Assembly (NCBI GenBank): GCA_028277865.1
Contig: JANQFM010000096.1
Span: forward strand, 1 to 16,920
Origin: Acidobacteriota bacterium
Lineage (GTDB): Bacteria > Acidobacteriota > UBA6911 > RPQK01 > DATIPO01
Direction of reading: 5' to 3'
Length of the DNA stretch: 16,920 nucleotides
Positions 6,747 to 14,065 of this stretch are shown here, one piece after another. The notes below the pieces were generated by a model, which saw nothing but the letters and a program-made list of their open reading frames with translations, did not search any database and had not been told where the DNA came from. Position numbers and translations under genes: made by a program. How positions within the stretch are numbered: position 1 is the stretch's first letter; every line of letters starts with the position of its first letter.

Positions 6747-8567
6747 ATGCGTATTCTTCGACAACCGCGCCTGATGCTGGCGCTGCTCACCTGCCTGCTT
6801 TGCCTGCCTTTTTGCCACAAGGCATTTCATATCGATGACCGGATCTATCTCGAGGTGGCGGGCAATATCCTGCAAAAGCCGTTTTTCCCCTACGACTATC
6901 CGGTCCTTTTCGAGGGTCTGACCAGCCCTGACGCAGCCAGCCACAGCCATCTGCCTTTGACTTCCTATTGCCTGGCCGCTATTCGATTGCTGGCAGGCCA
7001 TCAGGCCGAATGGCCCTTCCACCTGGCTTTCATGGCTTTTGCCCTGCTGGCCGTGCTGGCCTTTTTTGACTTGGCGCGGCAGCTGGTCCGCTTTCCAATG
7101 GCAGCCGCCGCCCTGCTGCTCATTTCGCCGGGATTCTTCGTGCTCAGCCACAGCCTGATGGCGGACGTCCCTTTTCTGGCCTTCTGGCTGCTGGCCCTTT
7201 CCCGTTTCCTGCCCATCTGCCGGGGCGAGTCGCGCCGGCGCGATTGGGTGCTTTGCGGGATCGGCCTCTTTGCTGCCGCCCTGACTTCGCTGTTGACAGT
7301 TGGCCTGGTGGCACTCATGGCCGCCTGCTGGCTGCTCCACAAACGTGCAAACTCCATACAGGTCGCCCCGACCGCCCGCCGCATGGCGTTTTTGCTGCTG
7401 ATTCCCCTGCTGATCTGGATTTTCTGGTACGGACGGGCCTACCTGCACTATGACCGCTTCCTGCTCGTCAACACCGTCTTGCACATGGGCAAGCGCGAGA
7501 CTTTGGATGTGTCGCTGATGGGGCTCAAGCTGGCAAGCTTTGTCCTCAACATCGGCGCCGCCTTTCTTTTCCCCTTGGCCATCTGGTACGGTTTGGCCCG
7601 CGCCTGGAGCGGACGCATCTTCGGCCTCCTCTTCTTCCTCGCCCTGACGCCTTTTTCCCTTTGGATCGAGGATTGGAGCTGGACTCAAGCACTCCTCTTT
7701 GCCGCCTTCCTTGCGACGGGGGCGTTGGCGGTCTTTGCGGTCCTCAGGGCAACCTGGGGGCGGGAGTCGGGTATCGGGTATCGGGTGTCGGGTATCGGGA
7801 GTCGGGTATCGGAGGACAGGCTGAATGCGCCGGATGCCAGCCCGCCTCCGCCTGCTTCTGATTCTGATTCGGACTCCCGACATCCGACTCCCGACTCCCG
7901 GACCTCCCCCAGCCTCCTCCTTCCCCTCTGGTTCTTCGGCGTCCTGGCTGCCTGCCTGATTCTTTTCTACGCGGGATCGGTACGCTACACCATTTTGGCG
8001 GCACCTCCCCTCATACTGATCTGGATCAACGAGCTGCAGAAAAGGGTAGGCGAAAACCCCTACCTGCTGCGCAACCTGATTTGGCTGGGATTCTTTTTGA
8101 CCCTGCCTTACTCGCTTTGGATCGCCCAAGCCGACTACCGGTTCGCGGACATGTACCGCCAAGCAGCCCAGGACTTGGTTGAAGAGTATTCCGGGCCGGA
8201 TCGAAGTGTCTGGTTCACCGCTGAGTGGGGACTGCGCCACTACCTGAAACGCGGGGGCGCCCGTCCCCTGCCCCGCACCTCCGCCCAGCCGAAGGTTGGC
8301 GACATCATCCTCAAGCCATATGTGTCCTTTCCCTGGGTCACCCTTTATGACAGCCCCGAATACTCCTTTTTCCTCCGCCGTCACCAACTCGACATGAGCG
8401 GGCGCCTGCGCATCCTGGACTTCACCAGCAAGGCCGGGTTTTACAGCACCGGCTGGGGAATCCTGCCTATCGGGCTCCGCCAAGCCAATGAGTGGGAATG
8501 GATCAACGTCTACCAGGTCAAAAAGAAGTACGACGGCCCCATCCCCCAACAGGAACGCCATTGGTGA
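6747..8567 (+). CDS. GT-C superfamily membrane glycosyltransferase-like protein (GT39/ArnT type)
   Basis: 606 residues with about ten hydrophobic segments and a soluble C-terminal domain (about 470-606). The first periplasmic loop after TM1 carries HIDDRIYLEVAGNILQ (D30, D31), the acidic motif typical of polyprenyl-phosphate-sugar-dependent GT-C enzymes. SHSHLPLTSYCLAAIRLL (66-83) and LMADVPFLAFWLLALSRF also follow the family pattern. It probably moves a sugar from a lipid carrier to lipid or protein on the periplasmic side; the substrate is unknown. Residues about 337-390 are a low-complexity Gly/Ser/Asp/Pro loop encoded by heptamer repeats (7762-7899), likely an insertion between two membrane segments. 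TTG 6741, GTG 6744 and ATG 6747 are all possible starts; none has a clear Shine-Dalgarno. Confidence 0.8.
   Translation: MRILRQPRLMLALLTCLLCLPFCHKAFHIDDRIYLEVAGNILQKPFFPYDYPVLFEGLTSPDAASHSHLPLTSYCLAAIRLLAGHQAEWPFHLAFMAFALLAVLAFFDLARQLVRFPMAAAALLLISPGFFVLSHSLMADVPFLAFWLLALSRFLPICRGESRRRDWVLCGIGLFAAALTSLLTVGLVALMAACWLLHKRANSIQVAPTARRMAFLLLIPLLIWIFWYGRAYLHYDRFLLVNTVLHMGKRETLDVSLMGLKLASFVLNIGAAFLFPLAIWYGLARAWSGRIFGLLFFLALTPFSLWIEDWSWTQALLFAAFLATGALAVFAVLRATWGRESGIGYRVSGIGSRVSEDRLNAPDASPPPPASDSDSDSRHPTPDSRTSPSLLLPLWFFGVLAACLILFYAGSVRYTILAAPPLILIWINELQKRVGENPYLLRNLIWLGFFLTLPYSLWIAQADYRFADMYRQAAQDLVEEYSGPDRSVWFTAEWGLRHYLKRGGARPLPRTSAQPKVGDIILKPYVSFPWVTLYDSPEYSFFLRRHQLDMSGRLRILDFTSKAGFYSTGWGILPIGLRQANEWEWINVYQVKKKYDGPIPQQERHW
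7762..7899. repeat. Inverted pair of heptamer arrays inside the glycosyltransferase gene
   Basis: The left array 7762-7810 holds seven units (GGGAGTC, GGGTATC or GGGTGTC). The right array 7872-7899 holds four units (GACTCCC or GACATCC), the same family in the opposite orientation, so the two can form a hairpin. Both stay in frame; the left one gives a GIGYRVS/GIGSRVS peptide repeat. The unit GACTCCC is a rotation of CCGACTC found at 12643-12649. Confidence 0.92.
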
Positions 8568-8632
8568 GAGGAAGCCTTTTGATATCCTGACCGTAAACGG
8601 TGCACTGCTTGACAGGAGGCCAAAACGCGATC

Positions 8633-8896
8633 ATGAAGCCTCAGAGCCGAGATACCCAACCCGATGCGGAAAAGGTTCAAATCGAGTTGCTTCGTCAAGC
8701 CGGCAGCAGTGGCAGGGCCGAGTTGGCGATGGCATTGAGCCAAAGGATGCATGAACTCTCCCGGCAGGCCATCCGGAGACGTCATCCGCGGTGGACCGAA
8801 CAAGAGGTGCGATTGCACTTCGCGGCCCTCCACTACGGCGCACAGTTGGCAGAGAGAATCAGAAGCGAACTGGAGAAAAGGAATGAGCCGGTCTGA
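8633..8896 (+). CDS. Small protein similar to Rv0078B-type antitoxins
   Basis: An 87-residue, mostly helical, charged protein. The stretch ELLRQAGSSGRAELAMALSQRMHELSRQAIRRRHPRWTEQEVRLHFAALHYGAQLAERIR (18-77) resembles the Rv0078B-related antitoxin family, in which a short helical protein precedes a larger partner gene. The partner here, a nucleotidyltransferase, starts 14 nt inside this gene. The ATG at 8633 follows AGGAGG, but the spacing is unusually long (13 nt), and no better in-frame start exists nearby. Antitoxin function is inferred from family resemblance and gene order. Confidence 0.65.
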   Translation: MKPQSRDTQPDAEKVQIELLRQAGSSGRAELAMALSQRMHELSRQAIRRRHPRWTEQEVRLHFAALHYGAQLAERIRSELEKRNEPV

Positions 8897-9494
8897 GGTC
8901 TTTGAAGGACTCCAATTGGTCGTGGAGGCCTTTGAGGCTCTCGGAGTCCGGTACCACGTCGCTGGATCCGTCGCCAGCTCTGCATACGGCCTGGCGCGCT
9001 CGACATTAGATGTCGATGTAGTGGCAGATCTTCAGCCAGCAGCCGTCGAGCGTTTCACAGCCCAGTTAAAGCCGGACTTTTACATCGACGAAGTCACAGT
9101 CCGCGAGGCTGTTGCGGCCCGAAGGCCCTTCAATGTGATTCACCTCAAGACGATGTTGAAGATCGACATCTTCATCCTCTCCGACCGTCCTTTTGACCGG
9201 CAATCCTTCCGACGCTCCCGGCCTGACCATCTGAGCACCGACCCGACAGAGCGAGCTTTTCAAATTGAGCAACCCGAAGATGTCGTCCTACACAAGCTGG
9301 AATGGTTTGTCGCGGGAGGGCAGGCCTCACAGCGGCAGTGGGGGGATGTCCTGGGAATCCTCAAGGTGCAGCAAGACGATCTCGACTGGGCCTATTTGCT
9401 TCATTGGTCCAATGAGCTGGGGCTGGAAGAGCTTCTCCGCAAAGCCGCCGCCGAGTCGGGCCAGACCCGATTCCTGCCCAATCCCAACTCCTGA
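8883..9494 (+). CDS. Nucleotidyltransferase-fold protein, likely toxin partner
   Basis: 203 residues with the polymerase-beta-like nucleotidyltransferase signature: GS at 29-30 (YHVAGSVASSAYGL), DVDVV with D43 and D45, and a third acidic residue D95 in LKIDIFIL. PEDVVLHKLEW (131-141) with K138 is also typical of AbiEii/MNT-like nucleotidyltransferases. Such proteins transfer nucleotides to tRNA or proteins and are common as toxin partners. The ATG at 8883 has GGAG 7 nt upstream, and the gene overlaps the preceding small gene by 14 nt. All catalytic positions appear intact. The target is unknown; a non-toxin role such as small-molecule nucleotidylation cannot be excluded. Confidence 0.8.
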   Translation: MSRSEVFEGLQLVVEAFEALGVRYHVAGSVASSAYGLARSTLDVDVVADLQPAAVERFTAQLKPDFYIDEVTVREAVAARRPFNVIHLKTMLKIDIFILSDRPFDRQSFRRSRPDHLSTDPTERAFQIEQPEDVVLHKLEWFVAGGQASQRQWGDVLGILKVQQDDLDWAYLLHWSNELGLEELLRKAAAESGQTRFLPNPNS

Positions 9495-9519
9495 GCGGCC
9501 TCGGGCAGATGGTACTCTC

Positions 9520-9554
9520 TTTGGACTTTGGACTTTGGACTTTGGACTTTGGGC
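9520..9554. repeat. Heptamer tandem repeat (TTTGGAC)x4 plus TTTGGGC
   Basis: Four perfect TTTGGAC copies and one variant, located 26 nt after the nucleotidyltransferase stop. The reverse complement GTCCAAA is one base from the unit at 6675-6702. Confidence 0.95.
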
Positions 9555-9564
9555 TCACCGCTCC

Positions 9565-9606
9565 CTTCTTCCTGATTCCTGTCTCCTTCTGCTGACAACT
9601 GACAAC
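9565..9606. repeat. Six degenerate heptamers ending in (TGACAAC)x2
   Basis: Continuous period-7 phase: CTTCTTC, CTGATTC, CTGTCTC, CTTCTGC, then TGACAAC twice. The first four units match the array at 12629-12663, which has one additional heptamer. TATAAT follows directly at 9607-9612, 7 nt before the next start codon. Confidence 0.75.
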
Positions 9607-9619
9607 TATAATATCCCCC

Positions 9620-10582
9620 ATGCCGGCCAACCTCACCCCTCAGTACTTCGAGGCCGAAGACAGGTTCAAGAGCGCTGCCACCGACGCCGAGCGTGTCGAC
9701 GCTCTGCAGGAGATGCTGCGGGTCATCCCCAAGCACAAGGGGACCGAGAAGATGCAGGCCGACCTCAAGCGCCGCCTGGCCAAGCTGCGCAAGCAGGCCC
9801 AGAAAAAGGGCGGAGCGGCCAGCCACAAGCCCCATCATCATGTGGACAAGGAGGGCGCCGGGCAGGTAGTCCTATGCGGTCCGCCCAACAGCGGGAAGTC
9901 GCAGCTGCTGGCCAACCTGACCCACGCTGAGCCTGAAGTGGCCGACTATCCTTTTACCACCCGCACCCCCCAGCCGGGGATGATGCCCTTTGAGGACATC
10001 CAGATCCAGCTGGTTGACACCATCCCTCTTGCACCCGAGATGCTGGAGCCCTGGCAGATGGCCCAGATCCACAATGCCGATGTGGTGGTGCTGCTTTTTG
10101 ATGCCACCGATCCCGATCTGCTCGGTCAGACCGACTTCGTGCTGGCTGCCTTTCAAAAGCGCGGCATCGACATCTCGGCTGCGGCCAAGCCTCCTGTTTT
10201 GGTGCTGGGCAACAAGATCGACCGACCGGGCGCCCAAGACGAGTTCGAGGTCTGGCAGGAGCTGTTCCGGGAATCGTTTCAGGCCGAACCGTTCTCGGCC
10301 TTTGGAGAAGGCGATTTGCTGGCTCTCAAGGTGCGCCTATTTAAAATGCTCAACATCGTGCGCGTGTACACCAAGGCACCTGGCCACAAGCGGGACGAGG
10401 ACGCCTCTCCCTTCGTACTCAAGAAGGGAAGCACCATGCTCGATTTGGCGACCGCCGTCCACAAGGATATGGCTGCAAACTTCAAGTTCGCCAAGGTATG
10501 GAACGATCACGGCCTGGAAGGGCTTATGGTGGAACGCACCTATGAGGTCCAAGACGGCGACCTGGCCGAAATCCACGCCTGA
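9620..10582 (+). CDS. DRG/Obg-like GTPase with C-terminal TGS domain
   Basis: 320 residues. The order is an N-terminal helical, basic segment (1-75), a G domain, and a C-terminal TGS domain (about 246-320, with VYTKAPGH...FVLKKGSTMLDLATAVHKD and VERTYEVQDGDLAEIHA). Nucleotide motifs: G1 P-loop GPPNSGKS (87-94), G2 region YPFTTRTPQPG (110-120) and G4 NKID (198-201). At the G3 position the sequence is DTIPL (133-137), so the usual DxxG glycine is absent. The family acts on ribosomes or translation; here that is inference. No Shine-Dalgarno precedes the ATG; TATAAT lies 7 nt upstream, so the transcript may be leaderless. Confidence 0.88.
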   Translation: MPANLTPQYFEAEDRFKSAATDAERVDALQEMLRVIPKHKGTEKMQADLKRRLAKLRKQAQKKGGAASHKPHHHVDKEGAGQVVLCGPPNSGKSQLLANLTHAEPEVADYPFTTRTPQPGMMPFEDIQIQLVDTIPLAPEMLEPWQMAQIHNADVVVLLFDATDPDLLGQTDFVLAAFQKRGIDISAAAKPPVLVLGNKIDRPGAQDEFEVWQELFRESFQAEPFSAFGEGDLLALKVRLFKMLNIVRVYTKAPGHKRDEDASPFVLKKGSTMLDLATAVHKDMAANFKFAKVWNDHGLEGLMVERTYEVQDGDLAEIHA

Positions 10583-10728
10583 GCACTCGATCCCTTTGCC
10601 GGTCTCCGGTCTTCTCTGATTCAGCTTGTGTTCGATCTCCAACTGTGCTACCACTAGGTCCGTTTCCGGAATCGATTCGGGGTTGGCTCGATTTCAATCT
10701 TTGGACAAGCTCTTCAGAAAGGGATTTC

Positions 10729-11136
10729 ATGTCACAGCAACCGTCCGCACCGCCGCCGCCACCGCCGACCGGAGGAGATCAGCCGCCGGCTGCGCCACCG
10801 CCGCCATCAGGCACCTCAGATTCCAACCGCACCCTCATGTTGATCTTGAGCTACCTGGGTCTTTTGGCGCTTATTCCCTGGCTGGCGGAAAAGAATGATT
10901 CCGAAGTCCAATGGCATGCAAAAAACGGGCTGGTCTTCACCGCTTTCATGATTGCCTGCTTTTTCGTTGCCTCGGTGGTGGCCGTGATACCCATTCTGGG
11001 GTGGTTGATTGTTGTCGTTGCCTACATGCTGCTCCCCATTGCCTGGCTGATCTTTGCAATCATTGGCATTGTCAAGGCCACTCAGGGGCAACGCCTGGTT
11101 GTCCCGGTCCTGTCGGACTTCGTGGAGAAATTCTGA
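10729..11136 (+). CDS. DUF4870/Tic20-like small membrane protein
   Basis: 135 residues. The first 30 are Pro/Gln-rich and disordered. Then comes a hydrophobic segment (36-52), a polar segment containing EVQWHAKNGLVF (59-70), and two further long hydrophobic stretches (71-95 and 96-118). The H-A-K-N/Q-G-L signature between the first and second membrane helices is the mark of DUF4870-type proteins. Function is unknown. The start at ATG 10729 is supported by AAAGGG 5-6 nt upstream; upstream in-frame codons from 10645 are not protein-like. The 146 bp spacer before it shows no clear element. Confidence 0.82.
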   Translation: MSQQPSAPPPPPPTGGDQPPAAPPPPSGTSDSNRTLMLILSYLGLLALIPWLAEKNDSEVQWHAKNGLVFTAFMIACFFVASVVAVIPILGWLIVVVAYMLLPIAWLIFAIIGIVKATQGQRLVVPVLSDFVEKF

Positions 11137-11144
11137 GGCAGCTA

Positions 11145-11227
11145 TTAGTTGTCGGTTGAGAACAGTGCTGGAAGCTTTCAACTGCCGACTACGAACTGGC
11201 AACTGATGACTGGCAACTGACAATCAG
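11145..11227. repeat. Degenerate heptamer arrays filling the spacer before the symporter gene
   Basis: TTAGTTG, TCGGTTG (11145-11158) lie just after the DUF4870 stop. Seven units around the consensus CAACTGA (11179-11227) run to 2 nt before the ATG of the next gene. CAACTGA is a rotation of CTGACAA and the reverse complement of TCAGTTG, so the spacer repeats the inverted arrangement seen at 6600-6737. Confidence 0.75.
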
Positions 11228-11229
11228 CC

Positions 11230-12546
11230 ATGACTCGACAAGACTCGCCTTGGTATCGACAGCTTCACTGGCAAATCATCGCCGGACTGGTGCTGGGACT
11301 CCTTTATGGGGTGTTGGCTGCCACCAACCGCTGGGGAGGCTTCACTTCGGATTGGATCACACCCTTCGGGACCATTTTCCTCAATCTGCTCAGGCTCAGC
11401 GCCATCCCCCTGGTGCTGACATCGCTGGTGACAGGGGTGGCATCGCTGTCCGACATCAAGAAGCTCTCCCGTATCGGAGGCAAGACCATCGCCATCTATT
11501 TGGCGACCACTGCCGTGTCCATCACCATCGGATTGCTGGTGGTCAACCTGATGCGCCCCGGCGACCGGATCCCGCAGCAGATGGCCCAGACGTTGCAGGA
11601 AACCTACCAAGGCGACACCCAGCAGCGTCAATCAGCGGCCCGGCAAGCCTCTGAAGCACGCGGGCCTCTGCAGCCGCTGGTGGACATCGTGCCCGAGAAC
11701 TTCTTCGGGTCGGCCACCAGCAACCGCAACATGCTGCAGGTCGTCTTCGTGGCCCTGATCCTGGGAATCGGCCTGATTCAGGTCAGGACCAAGCATACCG
11801 AGCACATCTATGGGCTTTTCGAAGGGTTCAACCAGATCATCATCAAGCTAGTGGGGCTGATCATGTACATGGCGCCCATCGGCGTCTTTTCATTGATCGC
11901 CAGCACCATCGTCTCGGTTGCCCAGGACGACGTGCAGCAAGTCCTCGACCTGCTGGGAGCTTTGGGCTTTTACTGCCTGGCCGTGATCCTGGGGCTCATC
12001 CTGCACGTGCTGCTGGTCTACACCAGCCTGATCCGCTTCCTCAGCCCCCTGAAGCTCAAGAAGTTCTTGGCCGGCATCACGCCGGTGCAACTGGTGGCTT
12101 TTTCGACAAGCTCTTCCGGCGCCACCCTGCCGGTGACCATGGAACGCTGCCAGGACGAGTTGGGTGTGTCTGAAGAAGTCTCTTCTTTCGTGCTGCCTTT
12201 GGGCGCCACCGTCAATATGGACGGCACGGCCCTCTATCAGGCGGTGGCAGCCGTCTTTATCGCCCAGACCCTGGGGATGGGATTGGATCTGACCGCCCAA
12301 CTGACCATCGTATTGACGGCTCTGTTGGCCTCCATCGGCAGCGCCGCCGTACCCGGCGCCGGGATCATCATGCTGGTCATCATCCTGGAGGCCATCGGCG
12401 TGCCGTCCCAGGGCATCGGCCTCATCCTGGGCGTGGACCGCATCCTGGACATGCTGCGCACTGCCACCAACGTGACGGGAGACTGCACGGTGGCCGTCCT
12501 GGTGGCATCGTCAGAGAATCAACTGGCCGAGGCAGGGGAAGGATAG
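11230..12546 (+). CDS. Dicarboxylate/amino acid:cation symporter (DAACS family)
   Basis: A 438-residue inner-membrane transporter that should import C4-dicarboxylates or acidic amino acids with Na+ or H+. Family hallmarks: the serine-rich HP1 hairpin FSTSSSGATLPVT (291-303), the sodium-site motif NMDGTALYQ (329-337), the HP2 tip VPGAG (374-378) and the substrate-site helix DRILDMLRTATNVTGD (403-418). R410 in MLRTATN sits at the position that in Glt homologues helps decide substrate; the exact substrate is not safely called. A hydrophilic stretch at about 108-150 is a periplasmic loop, longer than in compact homologues. The start abuts a heptamer repeat array; no Shine-Dalgarno is visible. Confidence 0.93.
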   Translation: MTRQDSPWYRQLHWQIIAGLVLGLLYGVLAATNRWGGFTSDWITPFGTIFLNLLRLSAIPLVLTSLVTGVASLSDIKKLSRIGGKTIAIYLATTAVSITIGLLVVNLMRPGDRIPQQMAQTLQETYQGDTQQRQSAARQASEARGPLQPLVDIVPENFFGSATSNRNMLQVVFVALILGIGLIQVRTKHTEHIYGLFEGFNQIIIKLVGLIMYMAPIGVFSLIASTIVSVAQDDVQQVLDLLGALGFYCLAVILGLILHVLLVYTSLIRFLSPLKLKKFLAGITPVQLVAFSTSSSGATLPVTMERCQDELGVSEEVSSFVLPLGATVNMDGTALYQAVAAVFIAQTLGMGLDLTAQLTIVLTALLASIGSAAVPGAGIIMLVIILEAIGVPSQGIGLILGVDRILDMLRTATNVTGDCTVAVLVASSENQLAEAGEG

Positions 12547-12628
12547 TTACCAGTCCGGAGGCGGAAAGCGGAGACCGGACACCTGAAGCAGAGCCCGCAG
12601 GGATGCGGGCGCTCCCCCATCCTTCCCC

Positions 12629-12698
12629 CTTCTTCCTGACTCCCGACTCCTGACTCCTTCTGAAACCAGTTTTCAGCAAACAGCGAACCGCGAACTGA
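12629..12698. repeat. Ten degenerate heptamers between convergent genes
   Basis: Period 7 is maintained over 70 bp: CTTCTTC, CTGACTC, CCGACTC, CTGACTC, CTTCTGA, then five looser units such as AAACAGC, GAACCGC and GAACTGA. The array lies between the symporter stop (12546) and the CBS gene stop (12706). Its first half parallels 9565-9592. Confidence 0.7.
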
Positions 12699-12705
12699 CG
12701 CCCTC

Positions 12706-13158
12706 TCACTTCCGCAAAACGTTGCCGTAATCCTGCAGCACCTCGGCAAAGGCCCGGTTCATGTCGTGGTTGGTGAGGATGCCCACCAGATCGCCTTTTT
12801 TGTCCAGCACAGGCAAGGCACCGAACTTGTGCTCCAGGAACAGTTGCAGAGCCCTCTCCAATTGGTCCTGCACAGTCAGAGTGACGGGCTTTTCGGTCAT
12901 CACGTCGCGGACCTGATAGTCGTCATCCGGCTGATAGAACTCGTGCCACCCTTCCGGATGGTCGGAAATGTCGGGGCGGCGCAAGTCCCTGTCGGTGACG
13001 ATGCCCAGCATCCTTCCGTTTTCAGCCACGATGAAGTGCCGGAAGCCCTCGTTGCGCATCTCGATGAACGCAGCGCGGGCACTGTAGTTGGGCGGGATGG
13101 TGCGAGGATTGGACGTCATCCAATCTCCTACAGTCCAGTGGTCCTTTCTGTTTTGCAT
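12706..13158 (-). CDS. CBS-domain-pair protein
   Basis: 150 residues made almost entirely of two CBS motifs (a Bateman module). CBS1 is about 8-62 (VGDWMTSNPRTIPPNYSARAAFIEMRNEGFRHFIVAENGRMLGIVTDRDL) and CBS2 about 82-140 (VRDVMTEKPVTLTVQDQLERALQLFLEHKFGALPVLDKKGDLVGILTNHDM). TDRDL and TNHDM are the adenosyl-nucleotide-binding ends of each motif. There is no effector domain, so it probably senses ATP, AMP or SAM and acts on a partner. The start at 13158 has GAGGA about 10 nt upstream. It lies 103 bp downstream of the rhomboid gene on the same strand and may share its transcript. Confidence 0.92.
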   Translation of the reverse strand: MQNRKDHWTVGDWMTSNPRTIPPNYSARAAFIEMRNEGFRHFIVAENGRMLGIVTDRDLRRPDISDHPEGWHEFYQPDDDYQVRDVMTEKPVTLTVQDQLERALQLFLEHKFGALPVLDKKGDLVGILTNHDMNRAFAEVLQDYGNVLRK

Positions 13159-13261
13159 AAGGCTTTTTCCTCAAAATCTCTCCTCAGAATGTCCCGCAGG
13201 GCATCTGATACTCGGACGGTCGCCTTCCAGGTGCGGCAGTCCACTTTCAGCATCCCAAGGC

Positions 13262-14065
13262 CTAAAACAAGAGCCTGGTGCTGACAAACGACATGACAAT
13301 CGAAGCCACAAAAGCAAAAATGCATCCAATGGCGATGAACAAGTCGACTTGGCCTGCGGGCTTGAGCGAATCCATGAGGCGGCCAGTAAGGTAGCCGCCG
13401 ACAAAACCGCCGCCGTGAGCAAAGTTGTCGACCCCCGGCATGATAAAGCCGAAGACAAACAAAACCACTGCCCAAACCTTGACCTGATTGCCGATGGCGC
13501 CTCCGCTTCGGATCAAAGCGCCCAACAAACCGAAAATCGAGGCAGAGGCGCCGATCGTCAATAAGGAACCCCCGATAAAGGTGCTGGCCCAAAACCCCAA
13601 AATAGAAGAAACGGTATAGATGATGACGGAACGGCTTGCTCCGTAGATCTCTGCTGTCACCGGCAGCAGATTCCTGGCCCACATCATGTTGAAGAATATG
13701 TGGAGCACCCCCCCATGCAGGAAAGACGCGCTGAGTACGCTCCACCAGTGCCCCAATTCGAAGACCGCAATAATGCCGCTGGCGCCGAAGGTCAACATGC
13801 TCTCGGGGCTGGGCGACAAGATCATCATTCCGCCCGGGCGAATGCCTGCCGGATCCCAGAGCAAGGTGAGGACGTACATCAAGGCCGAGCCGTAGAGCAC
13901 GAAGGGCAGGAACCCCAGGTCGTAGCCCAGCTGCTGGAAAAGCTTGGCGTAGCCCCACATCCCCGGATTTCGGCGACCGCAGTTGTAGCACTGTTCGTCG
14001 TTGACGCCAACCAGGTTGCGGCAGGACGGACACACGACCGAGCCCTCGGTCTGTTTTTTGAACAT
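13262..14065 (-). CDS. Rhomboid intramembrane serine protease with N-terminal zinc ribbon
   Basis: 267 residues. The N terminus has CPSC (12-15) and CYNCG (26-30), a probable cytoplasmic zinc ribbon. The rhomboid core follows: HGGVLHIFFNMMW (117-129) with the conserved H/N positions, GASASIFG (172-179) with catalytic S174, and NFAHGGGFVGGY (214-225) with catalytic H217. About seven membrane segments are visible. The protease cleaves membrane-spanning substrates; the substrate is unknown. AGAGG 5 nt before ATG 14065 supports the start. The canonical GASG is GASA here, a tolerated substitution in some rhomboids. The zinc-ribbon fusion recurs in several phyla. Confidence 0.93.
   Translation of the reverse strand: MFKKQTEGSVVCPSCRNLVGVNDEQCYNCGRRNPGMWGYAKLFQQLGYDLGFLPFVLYGSALMYVLTLLWDPAGIRPGGMMILSPSPESMLTFGASGIIAVFELGHWWSVLSASFLHGGVLHIFFNMMWARNLLPVTAEIYGASRSVIIYTVSSILGFWASTFIGGSLLTIGASASIFGLLGALIRSGGAIGNQVKVWAVVLFVFGFIMPGVDNFAHGGGFVGGYLTGRLMDSLKPAGQVDLFIAIGCIFAFVASIVMSFVSTRLLF

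Noticed and set aside
6624..8561. A 645-codon minus-strand open frame opposite the glycosyltransferase
   Set aside because: Antisense shadow; the plus frame has membrane segments and a GT-C motif, while the minus frame is Gln/Gly/Glu-rich and passes through the repeats.
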